A stretch of 64,000 nt of DNA from Lentzea pudingi (GCF_014646255.1 NZ_BMNC01000003.1:806001-870000); one strand, 5' to 3'. Positions 1 to 9,737 are shown, counted from the stretch's first letter. Notes: generated from the sequence alone by a model not told the origin. Program-made: numbers and translations.

Positions 1-107
1 TCGGTGGCATCACCACAGCACCGAAGATCCTCGACCTACCCGACACCGTCTGGTTCAACCGGCCAGCCGACAACACCGACCAGCAGACCGACACAGAAGC
101 CGCCTAA
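1..107 (+). CDS. C-terminal fragment of an unidentified protein
   Basis: An open frame enters from the left edge and ends at the TAA at 105-107, giving about 34 residues (from GGITTAPKILDLPDTVW to DTEAA). No domain can be recognised from so short a tail. Its last residues are hydrophilic, as in many disordered C-termini. A transposase end is possible, but nothing here proves it. Confidence 0.4.
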   Translation, partial: GGITTAPKILDLPDTVWFNRPADNTDQQTDTEAA

Positions 108-537
108 CTCCCACTGGTCTCATTCACCTTGACAAATTCCGGGCCACCGAGATCAATGTCTTTAGCGAGGAGGGTGTGCGGGGCGGCTTCAGGAGGATCA
201 CTACGCCCTGATCCGCGACACACCCGCGCGCACCCAGACCTACGAAGCGCTCAGCACCTCCGGCCTTCGCTACTGAGCCGTTCACTGCCCTTGACCTGGG
301 GCTTGGCGCGATTGAGCGTAGTTCAGGACGCTTCGAGGACTCCTTCTTGCAGGTCGGCGCGGGTCCGTTCAAGTCCATTGAGGACCGTGGGCGAGTATGA
401 GCGGGCTTTCACGGTGATCAGTTCCGTGAGGTCATGTCTGTGCATGTTGCGGTAGACCGAGGTGCCGTGTCACCACCGCCCTGATGGGCTCGGCAGGCCA
501 CCCCGCGGAGACACGCCAGGCCCCACCCCTGATGGGC
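108..537. other. Gene-free stretch
   Basis: I see no ORF with a convincing start, codon bias or family resemblance in these 430 bases. The only structure is a short direct repeat: the block CCCTGATGGGCTC occurs near 479-491 and again near 527-539, just before the end of the minus-strand regulator gene. It lies downstream of both flanking genes (the fragment on plus and the regulator on minus), so it is probably a 3' intergenic region. Confidence 0.4.
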
Positions 538-1224
538 TCATGTCCGCGGAGGTGGCAGCGCGAGCCGGTAGGCCTCCTCGCTCCACGGCCGCAGGTACTC
601 GAGAACCGCGAGGACGCGGCGGTGGTCGTCTGGCTGGGGGTGGAGGTCCAGGCGGAGCAGGATGCTGCGGACGTGGGACTCGACGGTCTTCTTCGTGAGT
701 CGGAGCTGTTCGCAGATGGCCATGTTGGACCTGCCCTGCGCGATCAGCGACAGAATCTCGTGCTCGCGTTCGCTCAGCCTGCCCAGCGGATCGCCGCGGG
801 TTAGTGCGCGCACCACCTCCGGGTCGAACGCGCAGCCGCCGGTGGCCACCCGCCGGGCCGCGTCGACGAAGTCCTGGATGCCGGTCACGCGTTCCTTCAG
901 CAGGTAGCCGACACCGCGGGAGGAGGAGCGGACGAGCATGCGGAGCAACCGGGTCTCCAGGTGCTGTGACAGCACGAGCACTCCGGTGTCGGGATGGGAC
1001 TCGCGTATCTCGGCTGCGGCGACCAGTCCCTCCAGTGTGTGCGTCGGCGGCAGGCGGATGTCGAACACAGCCAGGTCCGGGCGGTGCTCCGCGATGGCGG
1101 CACGTGCCGCTGCGGCGTCGCCGAGCTGTGCGCGGATGCGGAAACCCGCGCGCCCCAACACACCTGCCAACGCCTCGCGAAACAACGCGGCGTCGTCGGT
1201 GAGCACCACGGTCAGGTCGCGCAC
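538..1224 (-). CDS. LuxR/NarL-family response regulator
   Basis: Two-domain response regulator of 228 aa. The receiver domain has the acidic pair near residues 10-11, the phospho-acceptor Asp at about 55 (LAVFDIRLPP) and the conserved Lys at about 110 (YLLKERV). The C-terminal LuxR-type HTH (LSEREHEILSLIAQG, then TVESHVRSILLRL) spans about 155-200. An upstream reading-frame extension exists, but the GTG at 1222-1224 is chosen because VRDLTVVLTDDA is the normal receiver start and it gives a 13-bp overlap with the kinase stop. The overlap implies translational coupling with the histidine kinase, its probable phosphodonor. Target genes cannot be read from the sequence; the uncharacterised 3464-12705 locus next door is a candidate. 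Confidence 0.9.
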   Translation of the reverse strand: MRDLTVVLTDDAALFREALAGVLGRAGFRIRAQLGDAAAARAAIAEHRPDLAVFDIRLPPTHTLEGLVAAAEIRESHPDTGVLVLSQHLETRLLRMLVRSSSRGVGYLLKERVTGIQDFVDAARRVATGGCAFDPEVVRALTRGDPLGRLSEREHEILSLIAQGRSNMAICEQLRLTKKTVESHVRSILLRLDLHPQPDDHRRVLAVLEYLRPWSEEAYRLALPPPRT

Positions 1225-2933
1225 AGCGGGTCTCCCACCGGAATCGTGGCGTGTACGGCTGTGCCCACCCCTGAGTTGCCCTCGACTCGCAGGTGGCCCT
1301 CCAGCGCGCGGACCCGGTCCGCGAGGCCGGCGATACCGGAGCCGCTTCCGTTCAGGACGCCAATCCCGTTGTCGCACACGCGAATGTGGAGCCGGTCGGC
1401 GTCGAGGTCGAGGGTGACCGTCACGCTGGTGGCGCCGGAGTGCTTGAGGGCGTTGGTGATGGCCTCCGCGACGACGAAGTACGCGGTGGCCTCGACCGGG
1501 GGCAGAAAACGCGGCAGTGTCGGCGAGGCCAGCTCGACCGGCAGCGGGGTGCGTTCGATCAACGCGGTCACCGCGGGCACCAGACCGCCCTGGGTGAGCG
1601 CGACCGGGTGGATGCCACGCGCCAGGTCACGCAGCTCGACGATCGCGGCGTCGAGCCCGTCGGCGGTGGAGGCCAGCAGCTCGGCCAGCTCCGGGTCACC
1701 ACGCGTGTCCAGCCGCTGCTGTGCCATGCGCAGTCCCAACGCGACCACGACGAGCCGCTGCTGCGCCCCGTCGTGCAGGTCGCGTTCGACGCGTTGCCGT
1801 TCGGCGTCGGCGAGCTCGACCAGGCGCACACCGGTTCGGCGTGCCTCGGCCAGCCGGGCACGGTCCGCGTCGAGCTTGCGCTGGTGCTCGGTGACGAGCC
1901 TGACGACGGTGCCGGCGGCCTCTAGGACCCGCGGGTCGTCCCACGTGGTGTCCCGGCGCAGCACGGCGGCGATCGGCCCGTTCTCCGACCAGGCCAGCGT
2001 CACCGTGCGCTCGCCGGGGGCCGACGTCACCAGCTCGCCGTTCTCGTCGCGGAACTGCCAGGTCCGCGTCACCGGGTCCCACTCGCCCAGCCGCAGAGAC
2101 CGGTCGTGCAGGGTGCGGGCGAGCAGCTCACGCAGGTCGACCTCGCCACGCAGCGCCAGCAACAGGTTCGTGAGGTCCGCCGCCCGCGGGGCGGTACGCA
2201 CGATCCCGAGCGTGAACGTCAACGGCCACAGGCAGAACGCCACCTTGTACGCCGCGATCGCGACCGCGTACGTGGGCTCGATGGCGGCCGCCACGGCCGA
2301 GCACGCCGCGCCCGCGAGCGCCATCACCAGCACGGGCCGCAGCGCCGGTCGCGCCCGCCACCGTCTCAACAGGGCGACCAGGACACCGGCGGCGATCACC
2401 AGGCCGCACGCGTTCATCGTCCACAGCAGCCCCGTGGTGAAGCCGGGCGCGTCGACGATCAGCAGGAGGTTATCCGGCTTGGCCGGAAAGCGGCCCGCCC
2501 AGTCGACGAAAGGGGTGCCGACAGCGGGGAGCACGACGGCCGCGATGTAGGTCGCGGCCACCAGTGCTCGCGGGGCACGGCCCTCAAGCCTGCCGTCGGG
2601 GAAGGCGAGCACGAGGTGGAGGACCAGCGGCGTGGAGACGTGTGCGACGAGCAGGCCCGCGGTGAACACCACGGGGTCCTGCGACAACTGCAGGTCCTCG
2701 GCGAACAACGCGAGTCCGACCAGGACCATCAGCGGCCCGCACGGGTTCGCCCGCACCCGCACCGCCGCGAACAGACCGGCCGCGACGAACAACGCGCCGG
2801 CCGACGTGGTCAGCACGACATCCGGGACAGGGTGGGAGCCGTCGGCCGCCTTCAGTACGGCCGCCGTCGTGCCCAGGACAACCCCGGCCGCGCCAAGTCC
2901 CCACAGGACGGCCCGGCTGTGCGTGACGCCCAC
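1212..2933 (-). CDS. Membrane histidine kinase (HisKA_3, NarL-system type)
   Basis: 573-aa sensor kinase. The N-terminal half (about residues 8-245) is a multi-helix membrane region with little extracellular sequence. A GAF-like or linker stretch follows to about 350, then the dimerisation/phospho-acceptor helix ERDLHDGAQQRL with His at about 387. A HATPase_c domain completes it, with an N-box around FVVAEAITNALKHSG and a DNGIG G-box. This architecture is typical of kinases paired with LuxR-type regulators, and its stop overlaps the regulator start by 13 bp. A receiver-only protein lies 47 bp upstream, so this kinase may serve two receivers. The ligand is unknown; the membrane part suggests a lipophilic signal or membrane state (inference). 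Confidence 0.88.
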   Translation of the reverse strand: MGVTHSRAVLWGLGAAGVVLGTTAAVLKAADGSHPVPDVVLTTSAGALFVAAGLFAAVRVRANPCGPLMVLVGLALFAEDLQLSQDPVVFTAGLLVAHVSTPLVLHLVLAFPDGRLEGRAPRALVAATYIAAVVLPAVGTPFVDWAGRFPAKPDNLLLIVDAPGFTTGLLWTMNACGLVIAAGVLVALLRRWRARPALRPVLVMALAGAACSAVAAAIEPTYAVAIAAYKVAFCLWPLTFTLGIVRTAPRAADLTNLLLALRGEVDLRELLARTLHDRSLRLGEWDPVTRTWQFRDENGELVTSAPGERTVTLAWSENGPIAAVLRRDTTWDDPRVLEAAGTVVRLVTEHQRKLDADRARLAEARRTGVRLVELADAERQRVERDLHDGAQQRLVVVALGLRMAQQRLDTRGDPELAELLASTADGLDAAIVELRDLARGIHPVALTQGGLVPAVTALIERTPLPVELASPTLPRFLPPVEATAYFVVAEAITNALKHSGATSVTVTLDLDADRLHIRVCDNGIGVLNGSGSGIAGLADRVRALEGHLRVEGNSGVGTAVHATIPVGDPLCAT

Positions 2934-2980
2934 TGGCCGACCCCCTCACGGAACGACCTTCCTTACTGACTCTCGTCTGC

Positions 2981-3352
2981 TCAGCCGATCTCGTTACCCC
3001 GGTCGCCCGCGAAAAATCGCAGGAGCGCGGCCGCCGAGAGCTGGTGCTTGGGCAGGAACCCCCTGGCGCCGCACTCGGCGACCTCGCCGGCGAAGTCCCG
3101 TTCGTCGCGGACCGAGCACAGCACCACCTCGAAACCCTCGGCACGCAACGCGCGGCACACGGCGAACCCGTCGGTGTCGGTGAGCTGCACGTCCAGCAGG
3201 ACCACGTCCGGCCGGTCCGCGCGAGCGGCCGCCACCGCCTCGACGCCCGTGCCCACCACACCCACCACCTGCACACCAGCGCTCGCGAGCAGCCGGCGTG
3301 CCAAGTCACGGAAAGCCGCCACGTCGTCCACGACGAGCACACGAAAGGGCAT
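2981..3352 (-). CDS. Stand-alone receiver-domain protein
   Basis: A single receiver domain of 123 aa with no output domain. The acidic pair is at residues 9-10 (VLVVDDVAAF), the phospho-Asp at about 54 (VVLLDVQLTD), and the Lys at about 102 (GFLPKHQL). The ATG at 3350-3352 starts exactly at the first receiver strand (MPFRVLVVDD); an in-frame extension to 3400 is less likely. It is the first gene of the minus-strand group, 47 bp ahead of the kinase. Stand-alone receivers usually act by protein-protein contact or as phosphate sinks (family knowledge). The region 3353-3463 is shared with the divergent gene at 3464 and must hold both promoters. Confidence 0.85.
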   Translation of the reverse strand: MPFRVLVVDDVAAFRDLARRLLASAGVQVVGVVGTGVEAVAAARADRPDVVLLDVQLTDTDGFAVCRALRAEGFEVVLCSVRDERDFAGEVAECGARGFLPKHQLSAAALLRFFAGDRGNEIG

Positions 3353-3463
3353 GCGCCGATGATCGACCGGGCAGGCCGCGCCGCACATCCGGGCACGCAC
3401 CTAAATCTGGTGTTCAGGGCTGGCCCTGATGACGGCCCACCCGCGCCGCCGCAGGCTGGACCG

Positions 3464-5500
3464 GTGAGCGTCGAACTCCAGGTCCGCACGGCGACCCTCG
3501 CCGAGATGATCGGTCGCGGGCTGTCCGCGCGGCTGCGGCTGTTCTGCCCGCCGCCGGTCGGGAACGTCCACATCGACCACATCGACGTCTCGGGCATGCC
3601 GGCCCGCTGCGTCCAGGTGGGCGCGGCCGTGCACCTGCGGCTGGGACTGGACGTCTACCTGGTGTCGCGGGACGAGGTGCTGGCGGGCGGCGTGCCGCCG
3701 GGGAGCCGCACCCCCGCCGACCACGCTGTGCTCGTGCTGGAGATCGCGGTCGAGGGCGGCGAGCTGGCCGTGCGGTGTGTCGGTCTCGAGACGGCGCTGC
3801 CGGTGGACCGGCTCGTGGCCCGGATCGGTGTGGTGCTGCTGTTCGACCTCGGCGCCGCGCTGGCCGCGCTCGGCACGGGCACGTGGGGGCACGCCAGGGT
3901 CGAGACGGTTGAGGACGTCGTCGCCGTCCGGTTCGACCCGCACGGCCCGGCCACCCGGCGCGTCGGCGACGAGGACTGGTGCCTGTTCGTGGACGACGCG
4001 AGCATGGGGGATCTCGCGTCCCGCGGCATCGCGGACGCGCTGCACGCGCGCCTGACCGGCCCGGCCGTCGTGCCGCACTGGCGGCCCCGCCACGGCCGGC
4101 CGAACCTCGACATCGACTACTCCGGCAAGGTCGACGTCCCGGACCCGTTCACGGCGTCGGTGAGCGGGACACTGTGGTGTGGCCTGTCCTTCACCACACC
4201 GCCGTTCGACGTGCTGCGCACGTCGGTCGTCTACTCGGTGCATGTCGACCTCGGCCCGCTGGCGCCGGGGGCGGTCGAGTCGGCCGTGGAGGACGGGATC
4301 GCCGCGGCGCTGGACCCGGCGGCGCTGGGCGGGATGCGAACCGGGCCCACGTCGTTCACCCTCGACCGGCCGCTGCCCCGCCTCGGCACGCCGGACGGGG
4401 TGCGGTTCTGGTATGGCTCGCTGACCGCGACCGAAGCCGGCATGACGATCGCCGGCAGCGTGTTCCTCGGGGCGCCCGCACGCACCGACACACTGCGAGT
4501 GTCCAACTCGGGTTTCGGCGGCCCGCCCGAGCTGATGGTGTTCTGCTCGCAGGGCGCGACACCCGACACCGGCTTCGTGCCGCCCGGTCCGGACGCGCAC
4601 GCGGTCGCGCGGGTGCTGCTCGGGAACTGCGGCCGGTTCGGGGACGTCGAGTTCCTGACCCCCGGCATCGCGCCCTACGTCACCGCGCCGGTGCCTGGGG
4701 CGAAGGAGGAGACCTGCCAGCTCACCGTGAACCTGGGCCCCGAGGCGGTCTTCACCGAGCCGATCCGCATGATCGTGCGCACCGCGCGGGGCGTGCGGCT
4801 GATCGACCTCGGCGTGCCGTCCCGTCCGGGCCCGCCTGGTGACGACGACGTGCCGGGAGCCGTCCCGGAGCTGATCTACGTCGACGACTGCCTGCACGAG
4901 CAGGCGCCACCGCAGACCCTCCAGGACTGGCAGGCCTGGTGGGAGGAGCAGCAGCAGATGGTCTGGGGCCCAGGAGACTGGGACACGTTCGTCCAGGGCG
5001 CCCAGGGCTTCACCACGCAGCTGGTGACGGTGGGCGGCCTCGACGGGGGTGAGATCGTGCGGCTCACGACACCGACGCACCGGATCGAGGTCACCGCCGA
5101 CGGCGAGGGCCGCGCGGTGCTGCCCGCGATCGTCCGCGCCGACGCGCGGGGCCGCGCCACGATCCAACGCCTGAACCGCGCGCCCCTGACCCGGCTCGTC
5201 GAGTCCCGCGAGGCCCGCGTGTTCCTGCGGACCGCCGGCCCAGGGCAGGGGCTGGCGCCGGCCGGTCAGGCCGCGCCGCAGGTGGACCTGCCCGGCCTCG
5301 CGGCGACCTACAACGTGCCCGGGTTCACCGACGCGCCGGTTGCGATCGCGGAGATGACCGACGGGGAGCGGCTGGTGGTCGACCTCCGCGGCGCCGCGCC
5401 GCGCGTGGCCGGCACGTTTGCGGGTCCGATCGGGCACGTCGACCTCACGACCGGCCGAGCCGTCACGACCAACGGCCAGGAGTTCTCGATCGTCCCATAA
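3464..5500 (+). CDS. Large protein of unknown function (locus protein A)
   Basis: 678 aa if started at GTG 3464-3466; the frame is open further upstream to 3044, but that part runs through the antisense of the receiver gene. I recognise no catalytic motif, signal peptide or membrane span. The sequence is rich in alternating hydrophobic residues and Gly/Pro turns, suggesting several beta-sandwich-like modules. A Trp/Gln-rich segment (LQDWQAWWEEQQQ) lies about two thirds along, followed by another beta-rich part. It is followed after 8 bp, which include a GGAG ribosome site, by the peptidoglycan-binding-like gene, so the two form an operon. Function is unknown; partnership with the convergent 1156-aa and 991-aa genes is inferred from position. 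Confidence 0.75.
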   Translation: MSVELQVRTATLAEMIGRGLSARLRLFCPPPVGNVHIDHIDVSGMPARCVQVGAAVHLRLGLDVYLVSRDEVLAGGVPPGSRTPADHAVLVLEIAVEGGELAVRCVGLETALPVDRLVARIGVVLLFDLGAALAALGTGTWGHARVETVEDVVAVRFDPHGPATRRVGDEDWCLFVDDASMGDLASRGIADALHARLTGPAVVPHWRPRHGRPNLDIDYSGKVDVPDPFTASVSGTLWCGLSFTTPPFDVLRTSVVYSVHVDLGPLAPGAVESAVEDGIAAALDPAALGGMRTGPTSFTLDRPLPRLGTPDGVRFWYGSLTATEAGMTIAGSVFLGAPARTDTLRVSNSGFGGPPELMVFCSQGATPDTGFVPPGPDAHAVARVLLGNCGRFGDVEFLTPGIAPYVTAPVPGAKEETCQLTVNLGPEAVFTEPIRMIVRTARGVRLIDLGVPSRPGPPGDDDVPGAVPELIYVDDCLHEQAPPQTLQDWQAWWEEQQQMVWGPGDWDTFVQGAQGFTTQLVTVGGLDGGEIVRLTTPTHRIEVTADGEGRAVLPAIVRADARGRATIQRLNRAPLTRLVESREARVFLRTAGPGQGLAPAGQAAPQVDLPGLAATYNVPGFTDAPVAIAEMTDGERLVVDLRGAAPRVAGTFAGPIGHVDLTTGRAVTTNGQEFSIVP

Positions 5501-5508
5501 GGAGTGTC

Positions 5509-6249
5509 ATGCACGTGTTCCGGTCGCCCCGCTTCGCCGGGAACGCCTTGCTGGAGGAAATTCTCAACGACCCGGACACCGGTGAGCTGAAGCTCGGTCC
5601 CGGCAGTCCGGCGAATGCTGTGCTGCCCGTGCAGCAGGCGTTGTTCGACCTGCAGTGGACCCAGACGCTGCGTCCGCCGGTGCTCGAGCGGTCCGTGTTC
5701 GTCATCGGGATCTACGGGCCGCTGACCACCCGGACCGTGCTCAACTACAAGGAGCACTACGACATCCACTTCCCGCCCGACGAGCCCACCGGTTTCGTCG
5801 ACGGTTTCACCGGGCCGAGGACGTTGAACAAACTGGATCACCAGTGCGTCCTGTTCGACGAGTGCGACGCCGCGATCGCCGCCAAGGCGGTGGAAGTGGG
5901 GGCGGCCACCGGTGTCCAATACAACCTGCCGACTTTCCCGGTCCTGGGCACCACCGGCGCGATGCGGCTTTCGTCCTCAGGCGGCCCACCCGGCGAGATC
6001 AGCCGCATCTCCTACAAGCGTCACGTCGGCGCGTTCCTGGTGACCTCGACGTTCTTCCACGCCTACCAGCAACATGGCGAGGAGACGGGTCCACTCGGCT
6101 TCCCGATCGCCGACGAGACCTTCGACGGCGCCGCCATCGTGCAGAGCTTCGAGAACGGCTCGCTACGCGCCGAGAACGGCGCCGTCGCCGTGGAGATCAC
6201 CGGCCCGGACGATGGCGCCCCGATCTTCTTCGACGCGGACAGCTTCTGA
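5509..6249 (+). CDS. Peptidoglycan-binding-like / LGFP-like repeat protein (locus protein D)
   Basis: 246 aa. The N-terminal half looks like one or two degenerate peptidoglycan-binding-1-type helical repeats (NAVLPVQQALFDLQW, YGPLTTRTVLNYKEHY, then GFVDGFTGPRTLNKLDHQ). The C-terminal part (about 175-225) resembles an LGFP repeat (FFHAYQQHGEETGPLGFPIADE, then a QSFENGSL block). Both module types are known from actinobacterial cell-envelope proteins. No signal peptide or anchor is visible, so export would need another route. The ATG at 5509 has GGAG five bases upstream. It sits 8 bp after protein A and converges on protein B with 17 bp between their stops. Confidence 0.75.
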   Translation: MHVFRSPRFAGNALLEEILNDPDTGELKLGPGSPANAVLPVQQALFDLQWTQTLRPPVLERSVFVIGIYGPLTTRTVLNYKEHYDIHFPPDEPTGFVDGFTGPRTLNKLDHQCVLFDECDAAIAAKAVEVGAATGVQYNLPTFPVLGTTGAMRLSSSGGPPGEISRISYKRHVGAFLVTSTFFHAYQQHGEETGPLGFPIADETFDGAAIVQSFENGSLRAENGAVAVEITGPDDGAPIFFDADSF

Positions 6250-6266
6250 CGGCGGCCGCAGAAGGC

Positions 6267-9200
6267 TCAGTCGAGCGGGACCACGTCCGCGAACACGACC
6301 CGCTCGGCCAGTTCGCCGCCAGGGTGGGGTTCCTGGACCAGTTCGACGTCGCCGATGTAGAACCGTTCTACCTCGCGCACGTAGAGCCGGTAGGCACCCT
6401 CATCTGGGACGGTCAGTTCGGGCAATGGCACGTCGAGGCCGCCGGACACGGTCTGCACCCGCAGCCAGGACGGCACCCCGCCCACGTCCATCCCGGGCGC
6501 CGGGACCGCCAGGACAGGTCCGATCGCCGTGAGGGCCACCGTGTTCGGGTCGGCGTCGCAGCGTTCCAGGATGGCGTCCACCCGGTTCGTCCGGCCGGAG
6601 CCGCTCATCGGGCCCCGGCCCGTCAGCGTGACGCGCAGGCCGCCGACCGTGCGCTCGATCGTGAGTGTCCGATCGGGGAACAGCGGCACCGGGTCCAGCA
6701 CGACTACAGTGGACAGTTCCATCCCTGTCATGCTCGCGTGCTGGTACCTGGCCACCGCGAGCCGCGCCAGCGGGCAGTACGTCCGGTCCCGCACCGAGGT
6801 GATCGCCACATCGGAGAAACACCTGCTTTCCTTGTGCTGCACCGCGTACGGGTTCGCCATCACGTCCGTGCCCAGCTCGGCCAGCGGCACCGGCCGCCGG
6901 TCACCCGTCAGATCCACACAGGACTCCGGGTCGAGCCACCGCGCGGCGGCGATCTCGTCGCCGCTCATGAAGAAAGTGTTCGAGTCGTAGATCGGGTCCC
7001 GGCCGACCTCGCTCACGTACGGCTGCACGGCGACCGGCGGGTCGGCGTCCACGCGGGTGAGCACCGCGAGTGCCTCCCCACGGCCGCTGGAGAACCACGG
7101 GCGGGCCAGCTCGACCCGTAGCCGGCCGCCGAGCCGGCTGTGGGTGACCACCGCGCCGACCTGGTAGCTCCACCCGGCGGGTGTGTCGCGCTGCCACCGG
7201 AACACCGGTGTCACCCCGAGCACGGTCGGCGGGTCCGGTCGCGCGGTGCTGAGCACCGGGTCCGTCCTCGGTGTCGCCTCCGCTACGAACAGGTTCGCGG
7301 GCTCGTCCGCCGCGAAATACTGCCGGAACCGGGTCGTCGCCGTCGCCTCGTAGGTCACCGCGCGGTGTTTGGTGTCGCCGAAGTCGTGGCGCAGCAACGG
7401 CAACGTGTCGTCACCGCGGTGGACCACGATCGAACGCACCAGCACGGACCTCTGTTCCTCGCTCGGCGACTCCGCCGAGGGGTCGTCGACCAGCTCGTCC
7501 CACCTGGCCACGACGTCGAGCTGCGCGGTGCTCGCGGAGTCGAGGGCGAGCAGGGGAGTCAGCGATACGTCCGTCGCACCCAGGGCCCTGGCCACGCGCA
7601 GTTCGCCAGCCGGGTCGCGCAGCGGCCTGCGGACCGCGTGCACGAGCGAGAACGTCCGTGCGGGCGTAGCCATCGGGTGCCTGCCCTTGACCGCGAGGTC
7701 CTCGCCGACCGCGGGCAGGTACGTCTTGATCGCGAAGTCCGACAGGTCGTCGCGGCGCACGTACGACGAGACCTCGACCGTCGCCTCACCCGCCGGCGGC
7801 AGCGTCACGACCGCCACCCCGTCGTCGAACGACAGCGCCGGCCGGGACCCCGGCGCGCCAGGCGCCAGCACCAGCCGCTTCTCTGCCGTCGTGGGCCACG
7901 GCCCCCACGCGTCGTCCGCGACCTGTCCGTCCGCGCCGGCCAGGAACACGGTCACCCCGGCCGCGGCCGGGTCGGGCAGCGGCTCGACCGGCTCGGCCGT
8001 CTCGACGGCCGGCACGCCGTCCCAGGTCACGTTCATCGCCCTGGCGGCCCGCGCCCAGGTCGCCTCGTCGGCGTGGTCGAGCACGCCGTGCTGCTCGGCG
8101 AGCTCGAACGTGGTCGCCGGCGCCAGCAGCACGCGCTCGTCGTTGGCGGGGTAGACCGCGTCGCCGTCGCGCACCACCAGGCGGTCGATGGTGCCGCCAG
8201 GACCGAGCACGGCGGGATCGACGTGCCCGGCGGCGTCCACGAGGCCGGTCGGCTCCCGCAACCGCGGCGGTGGCACGGGTTCGTACCGCGCGTACCCGAT
8301 GAGGTCGGACGCGCCGTCGTTCTCGCCGTCGCCGGCGCCGAGGCCGCCGCCGGCGAGGTCGGCGATCCGCACCCGCATCCGGTAGTCCGAGCCGAACCGC
8401 AGCGGCGGCAGCGTGCCGTCGGGCACCCGCAGCCCCCAGACGAAGCCGAACGGCATCGCGTGGCTGCGCCGCGGCCGCGACCGGTCTGCGGAACGGTCGA
8501 GCACGGGCCTGGGCACCACCAGGCTCCACCCGTTCCACCGGGCCACTACCTCGTCGGTGCGCAGCACCCGGTCAGGGCCCGCCATCTCGATCGTTGCCGC
8601 GTTGGCCTTGAGGTGGCCTTCCTCGCCCTTGTCGTCGAGCGCGACCTGCTGGCCGGCGACGGTGTAGTCGCCGGCCAGCAGGCACAGCGGCAGCCAGTCG
8701 TCCACGCCCTGCGGCTTGATGTCGACGCGGTAGCCCAGCATCAGGTCCTCGGCCGTGAACGGCGGCGCCTGCGCACCCTCTCGATCGAGGTTCGCCCGCG
8801 CGGACCTGGTCCGGCGGCTGAAGTGCTCGAGGCGACCGGGGTGCAGCAGCATCAGCCCGGCCGACCGCAGCGCGGGCATCGCCGCGGGTCCTGTGCCGGC
8901 GAGCAGGGCGCGTGCCGCGTCGCGCAGCTTGTTCGCCGCGCCCTCGACGTCGCACGTGGCGACCTCCCAGCGCGCCCTGGGACCCAGCGGCTCGAACGCC
9001 GGTGCGCCCGCGAGGTCGAGCAGACCGTCCCGCACGTCCCCGGCGGCGTGCGGCACGAACAGCCGCCCGTCGAACTCGTAGGCCGTCCACGGCGAGCTGA
9101 TCGTGGCCGCGACGGTGGGCGCTGGCCAGGTGACCCGGATCAGGAACGGGTCGTCCCTGGTCGAGCGAGGCAGACCCTCGACCGTCAGCTCGAGCACCAG

Positions 9201-9737
9201 CCCGAGTGCACGCAGGACGGCCGGGTGCTCACGCAGGTGGTCGACGGCGCCGTGGAAGTCCAGCGGCGGCCGGTCCGGCCACTCCGGCGGGCCCTGCACG
9301 GGCGGGGGCGGCGTGATCGGGTCCGCGTCGTCCCAGGAAGCGATGGTGGTGGCGACCGCCGCGTCGGCGGCCGGTCCCGGCGTCGACAGCGCCGCCGCGG
9401 ACTCCGCGAACGACGTCACGACCCGATCCGCGTCCCGGGACGTCTCGACGACCTCCGGGGGATCGTGGGGCGTTGGCGGTGTCGCTGGCCGCACGGCGAC
9501 CCCGTCGAACGCGGCCCGCCACAACTGCGACCGGCCGGTGGACACCAGCGCGTGCCCGACCTGCTGGATCTCCCCGCCCGGTGACCGGATCTCCACCACG
9601 AGCGCGGCGCCGCGGGCGGCGGCCGGCCAGTCCGCCATCCCCACGGTGGACAGGTCGTCCTGGAGCCGGGGCACCACGACGACCCGCAGCCGGTCCGGCC
9701 GCGCGCCGGGCACCGTCACGAAGACCAGCTCACTCAT
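6267..9737 (-). CDS. Very large protein of unknown function (locus protein B)
   Basis: About 1156 aa. It starts at ATG 9735-9737, preceded by a GGGAGG ribosome site; a TTG two codons earlier is the alternative. This start overlaps the stop of the upstream 991-aa gene by 8 bp, so the two are translationally coupled. There is no signal peptide, membrane span or recognisable catalytic signature. The protein begins SELVFVTVPGARPDRLRVVVVPRLQDDL and is dominated by beta-strand-like segments with Pro-rich linkers. Codon usage is typical of the window, so it is not an obvious recent acquisition. I cannot assign a function; a structural or binding role within the four-gene locus is inference. Confidence 0.75.
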   Translation of the reverse strand: MSELVFVTVPGARPDRLRVVVVPRLQDDLSTVGMADWPAAARGAALVVEIRSPGGEIQQVGHALVSTGRSQLWRAAFDGVAVRPATPPTPHDPPEVVETSRDADRVVTSFAESAAALSTPGPAADAAVATTIASWDDADPITPPPPVQGPPEWPDRPPLDFHGAVDHLREHPAVLRALGLVLELTVEGLPRSTRDDPFLIRVTWPAPTVAATISSPWTAYEFDGRLFVPHAAGDVRDGLLDLAGAPAFEPLGPRARWEVATCDVEGAANKLRDAARALLAGTGPAAMPALRSAGLMLLHPGRLEHFSRRTRSARANLDREGAQAPPFTAEDLMLGYRVDIKPQGVDDWLPLCLLAGDYTVAGQQVALDDKGEEGHLKANAATIEMAGPDRVLRTDEVVARWNGWSLVVPRPVLDRSADRSRPRRSHAMPFGFVWGLRVPDGTLPPLRFGSDYRMRVRIADLAGGGLGAGDGENDGASDLIGYARYEPVPPPRLREPTGLVDAAGHVDPAVLGPGGTIDRLVVRDGDAVYPANDERVLLAPATTFELAEQHGVLDHADEATWARAARAMNVTWDGVPAVETAEPVEPLPDPAAAGVTVFLAGADGQVADDAWGPWPTTAEKRLVLAPGAPGSRPALSFDDGVAVVTLPPAGEATVEVSSYVRRDDLSDFAIKTYLPAVGEDLAVKGRHPMATPARTFSLVHAVRRPLRDPAGELRVARALGATDVSLTPLLALDSASTAQLDVVARWDELVDDPSAESPSEEQRSVLVRSIVVHRGDDTLPLLRHDFGDTKHRAVTYEATATTRFRQYFAADEPANLFVAEATPRTDPVLSTARPDPPTVLGVTPVFRWQRDTPAGWSYQVGAVVTHSRLGGRLRVELARPWFSSGRGEALAVLTRVDADPPVAVQPYVSEVGRDPIYDSNTFFMSGDEIAAARWLDPESCVDLTGDRRPVPLAELGTDVMANPYAVQHKESRCFSDVAITSVRDRTYCPLARLAVARYQHASMTGMELSTVVVLDPVPLFPDRTLTIERTVGGLRVTLTGRGPMSGSGRTNRVDAILERCDADPNTVALTAIGPVLAVPAPGMDVGGVPSWLRVQTVSGGLDVPLPELTVPDEGAYRLYVREVERFYIGDVELVQEPHPGGELAERVVFADVVPLD

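Noticed and set aside
462..907. Small plus-strand frames at 462-698, 484-804 and 662-907
   Set aside because: Shadows that extend into the antisense of the LuxR-type regulator; no ribosome site or family resemblance.
3401..5437. 678-aa open frame on minus opposite protein A
   Set aside because: Composition is Arg/His-rich with no ordered segments. The plus frame has normal amino-acid balance, a plausible GTG start and a close downstream gene with its own ribosome site.
7140..9584. 814-aa open frame on plus inside the 1156-aa gene
   Set aside because: Arg/His/Gly/Gln-rich shadow composition with no start signal; the minus gene has a good ribosome site and coupling to its neighbour.
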